NCBI GenBank assembly: GCA_023105745.1
Contig: JALGQZ010000001.1
Coordinates: 57,741,437 to 57,805,436, forward strand
Reading direction: 5' to 3'
DNA: 64,000 nucleotides
Origin: Austropuccinia psidii
Taxonomy: Eukaryota > Basidiomycota > Pucciniomycetes > Pucciniales > Sphaerophragmiaceae
Shown piece by piece: positions 53,423 to 62,857 of this stretch. A model generated the notes under the pieces. The model was given only the letters and a program-made list of their open reading frames with translations. It ran no database searches and was not told the origin of the DNA. A program made the position numbers and the translations under genes. Each line of letters starts with the position of its first letter. Position 1 is the first letter of the stretch.

Positions 53423-53989
53423 TTACCAATCTTCAACATGTGCAATTGAGGTTGTTTTATCATCTGATTTCTTTTCAGTGGGCTTAACCTCTTCTTCTTG
53501 CTTTTGTTTTACCACAGGTTTCTCCATAAATTTCTTGTTGAGTTCTGCTTGTTCTTTTGCAAAGGCCCTGACTATGTCTTTGGCACTTTCATTTCCTTCC
53601 ATAGGTACTCTCTGATAGTTGGGGAAGAGGTAAGATGCTCCTTGGGTTCTGACAATTCTTCTGTCCAAATCTTCAGCAAGGTGAGTGCATCTAGTTGCTG
53701 TATGACCTTCTTCCTTGCAGTAAGCACACTTCAATGGTGGTCTTGGAGCCATTTGGGCTGGTATGTATGGTTGGTAACTGGATGAAAATGGTGGTAAAGG
53801 ATTCCTTTGCCTGTATGGCTGATTATTTTGAGGGAATCTTTGCTCTTGATTATTGTTCCAATTCCTTCTTGGTGGATTAACTGCTTCTGAAAGGGTTTTG
53901 AGTTGATTCAAAACTTCTTTAACTGATTCTTTTCCTTCATTTCTTGGTTGAGGCTCTGGTTGTGGAGGATTTTTGATCTTTTGGGTGAG
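53423..53989 (-). CDS. Ty3 gag C-terminus with CCHC zinc knuckle
   Basis: In frame with gag after its TAA. After a Pro/Gln/Asn-rich stretch comes LKCAYCKEEGHTATRC, a C-x2-C-x4-H-x4-C knuckle that binds nucleic acid in retroelement nucleocapsids. It ends with TAA at 53423-53425, again inside a GTAAAAT word, and again the next frame (protease) continues in phase. Confidence 0.85.
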   Translation of the reverse strand, partial: LTQKIKNPPQPEPQPRNEGKESVKEVLNQLKTLSEAVNPPRRNWNNNQEQRFPQNNQPYRQRNPLPPFSSSYQPYIPAQMAPRPPLKCAYCKEEGHTATRCTHLAEDLDRRIVRTQGASYLFPNYQRVPMEGNESAKDIVRAFAKEQAELNKKFMEKPVVKQKQEEEVKPTEKKSDDKTTSIAHVEDW

Positions 53990-55057
53990 TTATTTTACTT
54001 GTTTTAAAACTTCATCCCAGCTTTCATCCTCAAATCTTGTTTTCTTTTCTGGAGGTTTTGGTTTAGAAAATTCTTTTTGTTGAATAAGTACCTTGGCCTC
54101 CAAGTCTTGTTCAATGTATAATTTCAAAATATCCAATCTTGGAATGATGTAACCTCCATCCAAGGCTTGAACCATAGCTCTTTCTTTAATCATTTCTTTG
54201 TAAATTGATTCTTGAACACTAGTGGAAAGGCTGGCCAATATTTCCTGGTTATGATTGATATCACCTTGGATATATTGGTATCTTTTGAGGTAAGTGATGA
54301 TTGCTTCATATTCCCCAATGAATTTTCTGTATTGAGTCATGTTTCTTATTCCACCTTCTTGTTGAGTTTTTGTGAATAATTCAGTGATTGAGGATAATCT
54401 GTATCTTCTTTCAGGTGAGACTGTTCCCCATCTTCTTTTCATATCCACTTTCAATTGATCCCAATAAGCTGTTTCATATCCTGGCATTCCTTCAATATGA
54501 TAACTGATTTCTTCATCTTTTGTCCAAAATGCTATTTGTCTTGCAATGTCTCTTCCACTTGCTCCTTCAATTTCTGCAATATTTTCAACTTTCTTGATGA
54601 ATCTTTCAACATCCTTTCCATCAAACCACAAGTTATAGTCCTTGGCTCTGATTTTCACTATTGGAGTAGTGTTTCTTGGAATTTCTTGATGTAATGGAGT
54701 TGGCATTTGGGAAGAAATGTTGACTCTTCTTGGTAAGGTACTTTGTCTTTGTTCTGTATAAGGTGTTGATGTGGCCATGGGTCTAGGATAAGGTGAAGGT
54801 GATCCATGTTGCCTGAATGATCTTGGAGGGGTGGTTTGCTCTTCAAGTGGACTCTTTTGTGGAGTATAACTTGATGATTTATTTTTGCCTTCCTTTTTGA
54901 TTAGTGCTAGTAATTCTGCTTGCATTTCTAGCATCTTCTGCTGAAGTCTCTCTGTTGAAGACATTTCTTCCTGTCCTTCAACAGTTTCTTCATTAAGGTT
55001 TTCTTCCTGGATTTCTTCAATACTACCAGGTAATTTTGATGATGAAGGTTTATCCAT
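53990..55057 (-). CDS. Ty3 gag (capsid) ORF
   Basis: The first in-frame ATG is at 55057 (M-D-K-P-S-S-S); the frame stays open upstream to about 55335 without another ATG. An acidic, Ser-rich N-terminus is followed by DYNLWFDGKDVERFIKKVEN and GRDIARQIAFWTKDEE, the gag pattern of basidiomycete Ty3 elements, then helical capsid sequence ending in FEDESWDEVLKQVK. The stop TAA at 53990-53992 lies in frame with the zinc-knuckle ORF beyond it. The stop sits in GTAAAATAA, so either suppression, splicing at a GT, or a mutation could account for it. Confidence 0.8.
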   Translation of the reverse strand: MDKPSSSKLPGSIEEIQEENLNEETVEGQEEMSSTERLQQKMLEMQAELLALIKKEGKNKSSSYTPQKSPLEEQTTPPRSFRQHGSPSPYPRPMATSTPYTEQRQSTLPRRVNISSQMPTPLHQEIPRNTTPIVKIRAKDYNLWFDGKDVERFIKKVENIAEIEGASGRDIARQIAFWTKDEEISYHIEGMPGYETAYWDQLKVDMKRRWGTVSPERRYRLSSITELFTKTQQEGGIRNMTQYRKFIGEYEAIITYLKRYQYIQGDINHNQEILASLSTSVQESIYKEMIKERAMVQALDGGYIIPRLDILKLYIEQDLEAKVLIQQKEFSKPKPPEKKTRFEDESWDEVLKQVK

Positions 55058-55415
55058 TTTTGATTGATTTATTTCTTCCTTTGATTCTGGTATTGAGTTA
55101 TTGATTTTATTTCTTTCAAGGAGATCAAGGAAAAATTTCTCCACAACCTTCAAGTCCCTTTTATTGGTTCTTGGTGTTGCAATAGGAAAATTAGAATATT
55201 TTTCTGATTCCTCTCCTAATTCTGTTTCTTGCTTTGGTGGATAATAGTAATGATCAGAGTAAGTTGATGATTCAGATTCTTGAGATGATGGTCTTTGCTG
55301 ATTTTGATTATTTGAATCCAGTTTTTGTTATAAAAAATAGTATTCTTGGAGTTGTTATGAATTTTATAATTTATTGATTTTAATTTAATTCTTTATTGAA
55401 GTTGAGGTTATCTGG

Positions 55416-55432
55416 CCACTGTTGGGACACCA
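55416..55432 (-). other. Primer-binding site
   Basis: On the minus strand, two bases after the 5' LTR, TGGTGTCCCAACAGTGG begins with TGG, the complement of the tRNA CCA end. The plus strand here reads as a tRNA 3' end ...GGGACACCA. I cannot name the tRNA. Confidence 0.65.
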
Positions 55433-55434
55433 GA

Positions 55435-57405
55435 TGTGGCAACTCCTCTTGTGTGGGATTAAAATGAGGCAGTACCTGGAGGGGGAAATCACAGGTAACT
55501 AGTTTTGAATTGCTAATAACTCCTGTAACCAAGGGTGGCAAGGGTGTATTGCCTGCCCCTCCTAAAATACTGAACAAAATCCTCCTTGGAGCTCACAAAC
55601 CAAAATAAAATTAGTAAGTGGCTTTACAACTGCAGAAGACAAAATTCAGCAGTCTCAGATCAGACCTATTCAATAAATAATAATAAAAGAAATTTCAGTA
55701 ACTTGGTTAAATTTGAGATTTTAATGAAATACTTGTCTGTTAAATTTTAATATTTTTTAGTTGAATTGAGGTGAGTTGTTTCTTCTTGGTGATAAATCCT
55801 TGGTAGGATGGGTTATTTAAGGCTTTCTGGAAAATTTGATTGGTGTTGATAAAGGTAATTTTGTAAAGGTATAGTTATAATAGAGTAAAATAAATTTTTT
55901 AAAGGTTTGTTATTTTTTTAAGAGTGGTTAATAATAAGATAAAGGTGTATTTGTCAAATTTAAGAGGTAAGATTCTTTGATATTGGATTTTTAAAGGGGT
56001 AAGTTATTTTTAATTCTTGATAAATGGTGTTAATTTACTGGATAAAATATTTCAATAGAGTAGTAACCCTAATCTTGGGTACTGGGTAATTTTTAATAAT
56101 AATTTTATTTTAATACTAAGATTCCACTGAGCTTAGCTACTGGGCAATCTTTAACACTATACTTCCACTGAGCTTAGCTACTGGGTAAGTAAATTCACTA
56201 TAATTTGCTGGACTACCTCCCAGGTGAGGGATGAATTATTCCTGTGCTTGCAATGTGCAGGGGATATAATTTGCATGGGGGGATTTTGAAATTTGGGGGG
56301 AGAGAGCCCCTCTATTTATACCTTTTGGGAGCCCAGGGGGCCCTCCATGGGAGCTGTCTCTTTCCACTTTAATTCCTCTTGATTTAATCATGTGACTCTG
56401 TTTTTGGTGAGGACCTTTCTTGCATGGGTCAGGTGATTTAAGGTTTGGTGACAATTTTCTCTCTGCACAGCCTCCATTTATCACATGATTGTCTTTTGGT
56501 GGACTGATTATGATGTGATATTCTTGGATTTTCCTTGCATGCATGAGGTGATTTCATTTTGGCTGAGGATTTTTCTTGTGCACAGCCTCTTTTCTGTCAC
56601 ATGATATTCTGTTGGTGGATGCAGTATCACATGATGACCTTGTAATTCCTTTGCATATGTCCTATTTTAGGTTTGGTAGAAGTGGCTGTGTAATTTATGC
56701 AGGTGTCATGTTGTTTTTCTTCTTTTTGAACTTTAAAATGAAGTCAGGTGATAATTTCTTGCACTGGTGAAATTACTGTTATGTATGGGATGATGTGATT
56801 TTTGAGTTTGACACATGCTGTGCATAGTCATGTGGTTGAGATTTAATTAAAATTGTGTACTGCATGCAGCCTGTTGTAACTAGCTTTGGTTTGCATGAGG
56901 TGATGAGTGGTGTAAATCTGATTCTGTTTTAAGGTTTAAAGTGGGGTTACTTTGGATATAAGATAAGGTACTCCTGTGGCTGTGTTGTCAATGAGCTGCA
57001 GGAATTCCATGGGGCTGGGCTTTGTATCATGTGACTTTGAATGCAAGTTGGCTGTATAACTAATGCATGTGTCATTTTCTTGCTGCATGAGTCCTATGGC
57101 TGTAAGGGGGTGTAAAGCTGGGTGGGGTGTGTAATTTAAAGGGTGGTACCTTATTTGTTGTAACTAGTGTACCATATGTAACTTGATTTTTTACATTTGC
57201 ATAATGAAATTGAATAATTTATTTAAACACATACACTTCCCTTTGGTGCCTGTGCCATGGTTTTATGAGTTGAATCCAGCTTCTTGCTGTAAAATTGACC
57301 TTTTGGTGTAAAATTTGAGTGTAAGTCTGCCTGTAGGCTGGATTTCCTGCTGTTATAGGGTACTATGAGCTTGAGCCTGGTGAAAAAATGGTATGGAATA
57401 CCACA
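55435..57405 (-). repeat. 5' LTR of the 19.5-kb Ty3 element
   Basis: 1971 bp, partner of 37870-39840. It should drive transcription leftward (minus strand). A 102-codon open frame in each LTR (56236-56544 here) is identical in the two copies only because the LTRs are; I see no protein family in it. Confidence 0.95.
56312..56321 (-). promoter_or_regulatory. TATA-like element of the 5' LTR
   Basis: The minus strand reads GTATAAATAGAGGGG, a strong TATA match about 880 bp from the LTR's inner edge (the same offset in both LTRs). It is the likely core promoter of the element. Confidence 0.55.
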
Positions 57406-57409
57406 GTAG
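57406..57409. repeat. Target site duplication GTAG, right
   Basis: Same four bases as 37866-37869. Confidence 0.7.
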
Positions 57410-58131
57410 ATAGAGTCAGCATGGCGGAAGGTTGATCTTATATTATCTTGGAATATTGTAAGGCAAAGCAGAAACTGCATCCACCAACCACAAGTGTTTC
57501 ATTAACAAAATGCAGCTCCACCTCAAGACTTTAGTTAAATCTGTTTCATGACAAGCTAGTATTCCGTGTTATCTACTTGTAACTACTGAAAATTTACCTA
57601 GTAATCTTGAATGTTTTGACAGTTTGAATATTAGTGTTATATGAGAAATTCAATAACACTTTAAAGAAAAGAAAAAAAGACATAACCAATGTTCATCACC
57701 CGGGTATCTAGAGTGTTGTGATAGCAGGTTCACCACAAACACTATATCAAGGGTGGATATGCAGTCCAAAAGCAGTTTTGGGTATGACTCCAAAGGAGTA
57801 ATACCCAAAAAGGCTGCAGCCCAATAACAGGAAATTCAATCTTCATTGAATAAGACTGAAAGTGAATATTTATTTATTCAGTTTCAGTACCAGCTTTATT
57901 ACAAAAGACAGTCTACTGAAATATTATTTTTTGTACAATAACTCAGATACAATAATATTTTATACTTATGAAAACCAAAGGAAATGCTAGCCAAAACATC
58001 ATTAAATCATCTTACACTGGAGGGAACTTATTGTTGAGCCACTCCTTCAGACAGGTCAAGTGGGCTATTGTCCTAGAGCCCAATGAAGCCCTCATTGGGA
58101 ATTTAAGACAACCAATATGAAAAAAACCCTC
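57410..58131. other. Stretch between Ty3 element and hAT relic, with a hairpin
   Basis: No gene. A hairpin lies at 57776-57810: arms TTTTGGGTATGACTCC and GGAGTAATACCCAAAA pair except for one G/A mismatch around an AAA loop, and GCAG/CTGC outside can extend it. It may mark the subterminal region of the hAT element that follows. Confidence 0.5.
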
Positions 58132-60804
58132 TCAACTGATGCAGAAGAGGCCAGGATACTTAAATACCTTAGGGCCACCTTCCCTAAATTCGGAAAATTC
58201 CTGGAGATGATCTGTCACTAAAAGCAGGAATGATCCAAATGACTGGAAGGGGGAAAAACTTACCTTCCAATAGTCCACAATGTGCTCCCCTTTGGTCATT
58301 GGGTGGGTATTTTGTAAATAAGATGTGACTTCATCATCCTTTGAGTGAAGCACATCATATGTCATCTCAATGGGCAGCTGTTTAAGGTGCTTGAGTATAT
58401 TGAATCACTTAGGCTTTCTGAGTTTGTCTGCAGATGATTGCAATTCACCTCTCTTGTGGGAAGACTTTTTATTCTGAGTCAAGGTGGGAAACTTGCATGC
58501 TAAGAGGTTGATTATCTCCTTGGCTCAATTTGGTGGGACCCCCATCTGCTTGAAGATACCCTCACAATATTTAGGGTTTAACAGGGTTGAAATGAGGGAA
58601 TTTTTGTTGGCCATTTAATAATCATAATATTTCTTCAACTTCAAATGTGCCGCTTCACAGGATGGCCTCCAAGAATGGGCAATCTTGCTTGCATGATGCG
58701 TGAGGTAATTGAGTATCACCTGGTAATATGGAAGCATGAGGTTTTTTAAAGGTTCTTTTTATTGAAAGACATTGCACAATTGATTGAACATTTGCAGGAT
58801 GGGCTCCATGTATTCCATTGCGGACCAAGCTTCTTTGCTTAAGTGATATTTGTTGGTCTGGGGGGTATTTGTATAAATCTGGATTGAGAGTTTTAATTGA
58901 TGAGAATTCTGAATTTGTTTTAAAAAGAAATTTCATCATGTCGTGGGGATTCTGATAAGTGATAATTGAGGATCACAAGTCTTGTTGTGTGCCTTAATAA
59001 ATATTTCACGCTGTTTGCTGGAGCCCCTAATGTGAGTACATAGGTCTTGTCAAAGGCAAAAAATGGTTTTATCACCTGCAGGGATCATCAGTGAGGAGGC
59101 AGAAAAGAATCAGCATTGATAATCTTAATTTGTGTACCTGGAGGCCTATTAACAGGGCTGAGTTTGACATTATCATGCTTGGATCCCTCTGGAGTTTCCC
59201 TGCCCATTATCAAAGTGATGTCACCTGACTTGTCCTGCATTTCCAGGGTTGCTTGGTTTAATGCGCATGTCCTTTGCTTTCAAAGTGATTGAACTGAGTT
59301 ATGTTTGACAGCTTTAATTGAAGCTGATCATGCAGGAGAGACAGCTGTGATGAATATGGGTCCATATATGACAGCTGAATTCAGTTCTCACCTTGCTCCT
59401 CTTTGAGTCCTACCTCATTGTTGCTGTCTTCAATTGAGCTCTTGCTGACAGCCAGGTAGTCATAAAAAAATCATAATCCTCATTGGTCAGCTGACCCATG
59501 TATAACAAGAATTCCTTTGCAACTAAATTGAGGATGTGACATGCACATCAATGGAAGCATTGGTCTCAATCCCATGAGATGCTAATACCAGTCAAATTGC
59601 ATTGAATTTGCTTCATCAGGGAGAAATTATTTCTAGCATTGTCCCCAGTAATACTATACAGGCGCTTGATCATTCCCTGTTTGGCCAAAGCCTCCCACAG
59701 GCTCCATGCTAATGCCTCACCAGTATGAGGCCCATGAAGTGACTATCACTGGAATTAGTGGCATGAAAAGAACGCACAAGCAAAGAAGTAGTGAATTACT
59801 TACCTCAAAAGCTACTTTGCTTTTGCAAAAGGTATAATCAACAGGATTAATCCATTGAAGTACAATGGCCAAGTAACTTTTGGTCTGGTATTTTGTGGTC
59901 TAACCATAGATCATGCCACACAGTGGGGTGTATGATGGTAAGTCACTGACCTCTTGTAGTAATTGACCTTTTTGTTTGAAATACAATTGCGATTCAGTCT
60001 GTGCTACCAATAAGCACTTGGGCTGGTGGAAGTTTGGTTCTAATTGTTGTAAAAAACTGAATAATCAGGGAGACTCAAATATTGAAAACAAAACCTGAAT
60101 CAATACCAGGCCTTCAATTAGTTCCTTGAGTATTGATTCTTGTTCTTTGGCGGCAATCTTGGCACCCATTTTGGGATCAACGGTCCCTGGGGCTTTTGTA
60201 GCCCATGCATTGAATCAGCCACAACATTTCCCTCTATGTTTGTTGAGGTTTTAGGTGTTGCAACCTATTATTGCAAGCTTGACACTAACATAAAATAAGA
60301 GTCAGTGTCAAGGTTTGGGGCATTTGAAATATTCTGTATGCTCACCTGCAATGGCAACATTTTTAGGTGAAGAAAAAGTTTCCTTTTGATTCCACCCATT
60401 CCCCATGAACATTCAGTTTCTAAATTGATTATATATGAAAAGCAATACAAGGTAAGGCATGGAGCAAGGGTTGAAGTAAGTGGGAAACTTACTTCAAAAT
60501 AATCATACACATTTGACCAGATACGTCTCCTCTTCACTGAATATTGGGAGTGTTTGGGGAGTGTCACATCATCCATACCTAGGCCATTGTCCTCGGCTAC
60601 AATGTAATCTTCATCCCCAATATCATATCCATTGGAGACCATGGTTTGATACAAACCAGCATCAAATTTGTGTGGTCTTTCTACAGGTCCTAAGATTGAA
60701 TCGCTAGAGATGATTTGGGGGTCCAAATTGGGAATGGACGTGTTGCTTTTGGTGGGCGTATCCGTTATGAAGAGGAGGGGATCAATATGCTGACTTGGTG
60801 CCAT
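58132..60804 (-). pseudogene. hAT-type transposase relic with BED-like N-terminus
   Basis: On the minus strand, ATG at 60804 starts a disordered N-terminus. RRRIWSNVYDYFEV near 60480-60530 resembles the first half of a BED zinc finger. Further on, LYSITGDNARNNFSLM (about 59620-59690) is the T-D-N-A-x-N-N block, and ACHILNLVAKEFL (59510-59550) the H-x-x-N-L block of hAT transposases. The C-terminal piece (58132-58365) has DDEVTSYLQ, VDYWKVSFSPF and LLLVTDHLQEFSEF, matching the hAT dimerisation region with its conserved A-S-S-E-R part decayed. Stops and frameshifts are spread throughout. Confidence 0.78.
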
Positions 60805-61169
60805 TGATTACATATTTATAAGCGTATTTGACCTGATCGCAAAGAGCTCCATGTCAATAAGGTTACGTCGTTAAGTTATAGCTCAAAAAACTGTTTGGTG
60901 AGATTGAACTCACCAGGGCTCTGAGAACAAAAATTTGACAGTTCATGTGGCTAAAACTAGGCTAAACAGTTTCAGAAATGAGGGATGAGAGGAGTCGGGA
61001 GGGGGAAATGAAACTAGCGAATCTGGTTGAGTAATAAATATTTGGCAACTTGCACTTCAACCAAGTTGCTGTTGGGGCTGAATAGGTTCCTGGATACTTT
61101 TTGATTGGTCAGTTCCATGTCCTACGACACGCGCATGCAATAAACGGGACGGAATAGTTCCATGTGGAA
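60805..61169. other. Upstream of hAT relic, no gene
   Basis: No motif recognised. The words AAACTGTTTGG (near 60890) and CTAAACAGTTTCAG (near 60960) form a loose inverted pair. Confidence 0.4.
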
Positions 61170-61360
61170 TTTCTGGGTTTGTCAGTCTTGGAGAACTGGC
61201 TGGAATAACCAAGATGACAGCCTTGTGCTATATCAGGTCATGTACCAGTTGTCACATAACTTAGTTCCCAGACAGCTGATATGAACTCTGGTTGTTGTAC
61301 TATTCTGTCTTTGTTAGAAAGACTCAATAGGTTGTGCTTCAATGGTAGAGGGGCCAATGG

Positions 61361-61585
61361 TTAGAAGGTCTTATTCCAGTATTTATTGATGATGGAAAGG
61401 ATCAGTGAAGGATGACTCAGATGAGAACAATTTTTTGTTTGTTTGAAATTGATGCTTAAAATATGTGTCAAGCCACTACTCCACTTAACATCAAACTCAG
61501 AACATAATGATTGCTGTAGGTTATCAATGTCAACTTTTTCTTTGGAAAACACAATACCATCATCAACATGGAGCCAAATTATCAT
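61361..61585 (-). pseudogene. copia RT catalytic segment
   Basis: Seventy-four codons including LHVDDGIVFSKE, the Y/H-V-D-D box of copia RT with both catalytic Asp residues, then SLCSEFDVKWSSGLTHILSINFKQ, the following lattice of conserved residues. Open upstream and downstream pieces are in other frames. Confidence 0.75.
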
Positions 61586-61950
61586 ACCACAGGCCTTATT
61601 TGGTTACATTCTTGAATCATAGCTGCTGACTTGGAATCCTCTCCTACTCAGTGAATTTCCAAGATGACTCCATCAACAGCAGACAGCTTGCTGTGTCCTG
61701 TATAATTCCTTCTGTAGTTTACAAACCAGCCCAGTGGGTATCTCTTGGACCTTGGGCAGCCAAATCCAGACTTATTCATAAATGGGTGCATTCAGATATG
61801 CTGCCACATGAAATCTTGATTTTGCACCAATGGTCAGTATTATATGTAATGAAGTAAAAGTACAATTGGGTGCAAATGTCTAATGGAAGTCAAGACCACT
61901 TAGCTGTGAATTCCCCCTAGAAACATATTTTGCTTTGAAACCGATTGGTT

Positions 61951-62262
61951 TCACATTGTCAGGAAGATGTTGTGCCTGCACATGTTATTTAATTTGTTGT
62001 TAATTTCATTCTGCCCTCTGGTTTTGTCTGCACAGGTGACAGCCTGTTTGTAAGTCTTTGGACTTTGGCAGAAATAGTGGTGTGTTCCAGTACTTGGCTT
62101 GTTTTCCAGGTAATCTTGGGCTTTCACCAATTCTTCATTCTTGAAAAGTCCAGGCATCAATGTATTGAGTAGAAACTCTACATTGTGCTTTTTCTTGGGC
62201 TTTTCAGAAAGGCATGCTAAGTCTTTTGTTATGTTTTCTGATGCAGGAAATGTCACCCACAC
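61951..62262 (-). pseudogene. copia linker and RT entry segment
   Basis: After a linker, SPKTYKQAVTCADKTRGQNEINNKLNNMCRHNIF matches the P-x-T-Y-x-E-A...W...E/N-x-L...N-x-T-W-x-L pattern at the start of copia RT (key residues changed). Part of the same relic as 61361-61585. Confidence 0.65.
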
Positions 62263-62551
62263 TGATTAGAGGAACTTTTTGTTGCTTTCTTCATAAAAAT
62301 TCCAACCCTTCAAGCCAGGTAGGTGCATTAAAATGTTTTCTTTGATCACTCTTTCACCAAGTTTCTGTTACTTCTCATGTGGTACATATACAAAGGTGAC
62401 CTCCACAAATGTTCTTAATTGATTCAAGTTGAGTTTGGTCTGGAAGATGATCTCAATAAGAGCCTTGCTTTTTGTGTGGAAATTTTCAATAAGTTTGTTA
62501 CTATAAGCAGCCCACATGAACACATGGCCCCAAAATGACTTTGTTAATCCT

Positions 62552-62857
62552 TGTTAAGATGTTAATGTGTTTTTTTTAATTATAAGAGATAAGAGATACA
62601 AGATGATAATAAAAATAATTAATTTATTTACAAGCTACTAGACAACGGTCTATTTATAGATTGGTCGTCGTAGATGGAACGTTGTTCCATCACAGTCCCA
62701 ATACCTAATGCGACGATAGAAAAGTACTTTACTTTTCTTTCGTCTTTTTACAATGTTAGGAGTAATATACAAAAGAGCTTTTCTTTTTAAAAGATTTCTT
62801 TTATACAAAGCACTAGCTTTTCTCTCTGAGGCGTGCTTTTGATTTGATTCCTCAACA
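62552..62857 (-). repeat. 3' LTR of the right-edge copia element
   Basis: The minus strand starts TGTTGAGGAATC and ends CATCTTAACA, giving inverted ends TGTT...AACA. It contains CTATAAATAG (plus 62650-62659), a TATA-like box. Its partner LTR is off-window, so borders rest on the polypurine tract and the terminal TG/CA. Confidence 0.75.

Larger units (their letters stand above)
37870..57405 (-). mobile_element. Young 19.5-kb Ty3/gypsy element with intact pol
   Basis: Two direct LTRs of 1971 bp each (37870-39840 and 55435-57405) bound 15.6 kb of internal sequence; by eye they differ at about eight positions. The flanking GTAG (37866-37869 and 57406-57409) is the target duplication. Reading on the minus strand from the right: 5' LTR, primer-binding site, gag, zinc knuckle, protease, an unknown domain, two further small ORFs, a long non-coding section with hairpin arrays and an antisense gene, then a separate RT-RNase H-integrase frame, polypurine tract and 3' LTR. 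Known fungal Ty3 elements are usually 5-9 kb, so the size and the split organisation are unusual. Confidence 0.93.
61170..62551 (-). mobile_element. Ty1/copia relic (integrase end to RT), interrupted
   Basis: Reading on the minus strand from the right: FVYVPHEK...LGERVIKENILMHLPGLKGWNFYEE (post-integrase block), PKTYKQAVTCADK and EINNKLNNM (RT entry, 61951-62262), WLHVDDGIVFSKEKVDIDNLQ (catalytic V-D-D, 61361-61585), and SAVWELSYVTTGT-stop-PDIA (the T-R-P-D-I-A block) near 61200-61260. Several frameshifts and stops. Its integrase core is missing because a younger copia element begins at 62552. Confidence 0.82.
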
